From Myoxocephalus aenaeus (Eukaryota; Chordata; Actinopteri; Perciformes; Cottidae): a stretch of DNA of 64,000 nucleotides. The stretch lies in assembly GCA_038501785.1 (NCBI GenBank), contig JBAMJR010000195.1:2928501-2992500 (forward strand), written 5' to 3'. Below the pieces are notes generated by a model. The model saw only the letters and a list, made by a program, of their open reading frames with translations, did not search any database and was not told where the DNA came from. Every line of letters starts with the position of its first letter. Within the stretch, counting starts at the first letter, position 1. Shown here in pieces: positions 62,001-64,000 of the stretch. A program made the position numbers and the translations under genes.

Positions 62001-63924
62001 CGATGGAGAACAGCTTCTTCACATCATCCCCTTCTCCACGAGCTGATTTAATGGGAGGGATTGTACCTGCGGAGAGGAGGGAAGGAGAACAATATTTGGT
62101 AAAGAAAATTCAGTGCACGTGGCACTCCAATAGGATAAGATGTAGGATACACTTACTGCCATCATAGTCAGTGGTGGCAAACTGGGAGCTCTGGTTGCCA
62201 CACCCAGCACTGTTGCATGCCTTCATCTTGAGCTCGTACCAGGTGGCCTCACGCAGCTCACTGAGGAAGAGCTGAGTGGTGGAGTTGGCCTTGAGGCTCT
62301 GCCAGGCCCAGGTACCTTTGGGCCGAAAGTCCAGCATCATGTCAGTGATGGGGCAGCCGCCGCTGGTCCAGCCCTGCAGGTTGAGTCCTGCATGAGTGGA
62401 GTTGATGTGGGTGAGCAGCGGCTGATCCTTATTGAACACTGGTTCTGTGGAGAAGAGTGGCAGACACAGAACAACGGGAGGTTAGAAAGATGGTGGTAAT
62501 GCCAACAAAGCAATATAGTATGTCTTTATTTATTGATAGTGCTCTTCTCAGGTGGTCAATGCTATCATTAAAGGTGCTGTTTCACTCTGATTTAATTCAT
62601 AAATCTTTCCTAAATACAATGTCTTAGTCATAGGGAAGACTTTCAGTGTCATAATATGCAAAGTGACATAATTGATGGAGAACAGCATCCCAGCTTGTTG
62701 CATTATTGATTCATCATAATTCTAACATAATGCTAACTCCATATCACAGCAAACACATTATGTGTCTTTCTGTTGCAGTTATTTAACGGTTTTGAAGAAA
62801 TATTTGAATTGTATCAGTATTAGGAAAACAGGCAACCAATTCCCTCCACATAAAACATTTATTTTGCATAAACTATGTGACAACTATACATGTTTGCACT
62901 GTCCCTGATCTGCGAGGGGCAGACATGCATATTGCTTTAAAAAAACTACTTAAATAGGATAGAACAGTAAAAGTCCAAACAAAAAGCGAAGACAACTTTA
63001 TTCTGTTTTGAGGCCAGAGTTATAGTCTGTTCACTTGTCTCCTGCTTCACTCATGTCTACAACACTCACCTCTTCCATGGGTCTTAGCCTCAATGATCTC
63101 ACTGATGCGCCCTGAGCCCACGCTGTTCTTGGCAGCCAACTTGACCTTGTACCAGGTTCCACAGCGCAGATTGTCCAGCCTGAAGGAACGCTCACTGGAG
63201 CTGATGAACACATCCCTCCATTCCTCTGTGTTGTCCACAGAATACTGCAGCACAAATCCTGCAGAATCACACAACGCGTCAAGTCATTTAAAACAATTGA
63301 AATTAAAGAAAGAAATTTAAGACTGTGGAGAATCCTTGCTGCAGTTGCTGCTGCTGTTACATCCGTTGGACACCAGGGGGCAACAATAAGCTACAATCTG
63401 TTCTAGTTTGACAACTACTTGCACAGCAACATTGTTTACCCTGTTATTGCAGATTTAGTACAACTGATAGCAAGAGGGTGAAAGGAAAGGATGTGTTGTC
63501 ATGAGACAGCTGCAAGGTGGGCAGGTGTTTCTCTGTTCACAGAAAGTCTTACCCCTGATGGAGCTGCCCCCGTTGTCCCCAGGGATCCAAGCCAGGGTGA
63601 TGGAGGAGGTGGAGGTAGTGGAGACGGTCAGACGAGGCTGATCAGGAGGAACTGGATGTACACACAGAGACAGGGACTCAACAACCGAGCAGAAACATCA
63701 CAACGGAAAACACATCCTCAACGGGAGTTCCACTCAGATACATCTTCTGTTTCTTCTTACCTTGCACCACCAGATTGACTATGATGGTGTCGAAGCCCAG
63801 GGTGTTAGTGGCAGTGCAGGTGTAGTACCCAGAATCCTCCGCTTTGACTGAACGTAGCACCAGTGTGCCGTTGGATAAGATCTGCCGCTGATTGTCAGCT
63901 GTCACCGGAATGGCAGAGTCCTCA
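59003..63924 (-). CDS. dscaml1: DSCAM-like 1, neuronal Ig-superfamily adhesion protein, 5'-partial
   Basis: DSCAML1 is a homophilic neuronal adhesion receptor for self-avoidance and synaptic wiring. Exons: 63924-63761, 63651-63553, 63258-63070, 62444-62157, 62066-61911, 61792-61762, 61645-61527, 61415-61263, 61047-60847, 60325-60014, 59436-59003: 714 residues of the C-terminal part. The first exon ends an Ig domain (GTLVLRSVKAEDSGYYTC, with the Tyr-Tyr-Thr-Cys F-strand). FnIII-type modules follow (VPPDQPRL to AKTHGR; EPVFNKDQ to ATTDYDG). The transmembrane helix is SPVILVTLGVALLFII, then the basic stop-transfer RKKRKEKRLKRLR. The cytoplasmic tail has DAKSLAEMLISKNNRS, HIDIPRVQLLIEDKEGIKQ, STYEELARAYEHAK and CRFTASPPKPQD, ending in the PDZ-binding SYTLV. 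The residues after RKK match DSCAML1, not DSCAM. The intron after 61527 uses a GC donor. The upstream exons, including most Ig domains, lie beyond 64000. Confidence 0.95.
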
Positions 63925-64000
63925 CTGACAAAGTATACAGACAAGTTGCAGTTGTGAATCTCATTCCAGAAGTAAGTGATTATTTTCTCTCACATGCAGC

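Overview
This window is ordinary nuclear DNA of a ray-finned fish, most likely a percomorph teleost. The coding genes are split into many short exons by GT-AG introns, several introns are only about 80-300 bp, and the flanks are AT-rich and full of simple repeats. Lineage clues are an ependymin gene, an IL-6-family cytokine of the fish M17/CNTF-like type, a Rex1-like retrotransposon tail and a hAT-type MITE. No operons, CRISPR arrays, phage or plasmid features are present. All exon limits below were read by hand from splice sites and reading phase.

Layout, left to right: (1) 0.8-14.2 kb, minus strand: stag2 (cohesin subunit SA2), 31 coding exons, with the last coding exon beyond the left edge. 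(2) 15.6-17.3 kb, minus: a complete six-exon ependymin gene with a TATA box and poly(A) signal. (3) 17.3-24.0 kb: gene-poor, holding a hAT-like MITE and, 0.3 kb after it, an orphan piece of a USPL1-type SUMO isopeptidase that keeps the catalytic cysteine but not the rest of the domain. (4) 24.06-25.9 kb, plus: a four-exon IL-6-family cytokine (M17/CNTF/CLCF1 type) with AU-rich elements in its 3'UTR. (5) 26.2-38.2 kb, minus: a class I myosin closest to MYO1C, complete, including a small upstream exon for an alternative N-terminus. (6) 38.2-43.7 kb: intergenic, with long CT, CA and AT microsatellites and several hairpins. (7) 43.7-54.6 kb, plus: arhgap35 (p190-A RhoGAP), complete, with 81% of the protein in one 3.7-kb exon. 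(8) 56.4-64.0 kb, minus: the 3' half of dscaml1 (last Ig domain, FnIII domain, transmembrane segment and whole cytoplasmic tail); the 5' part lies beyond the right edge.

The genes do not form a pathway. myo1c and arhgap35 are arranged head to head about 5-6 kb apart; m17/myo1c and arhgap35/dscaml1 are tail to tail. I found no convincing undescribed biological system. The points most worth checking are the orphan USPL1-like fragment, the cysteine-free cytokine with a W-D-S-R in place of the site-III FxxK motif, a GC-AG intron in dscaml1, the conserved 37-codon cassette exon in stag2, and the conserved alternative start exon of the myosin.
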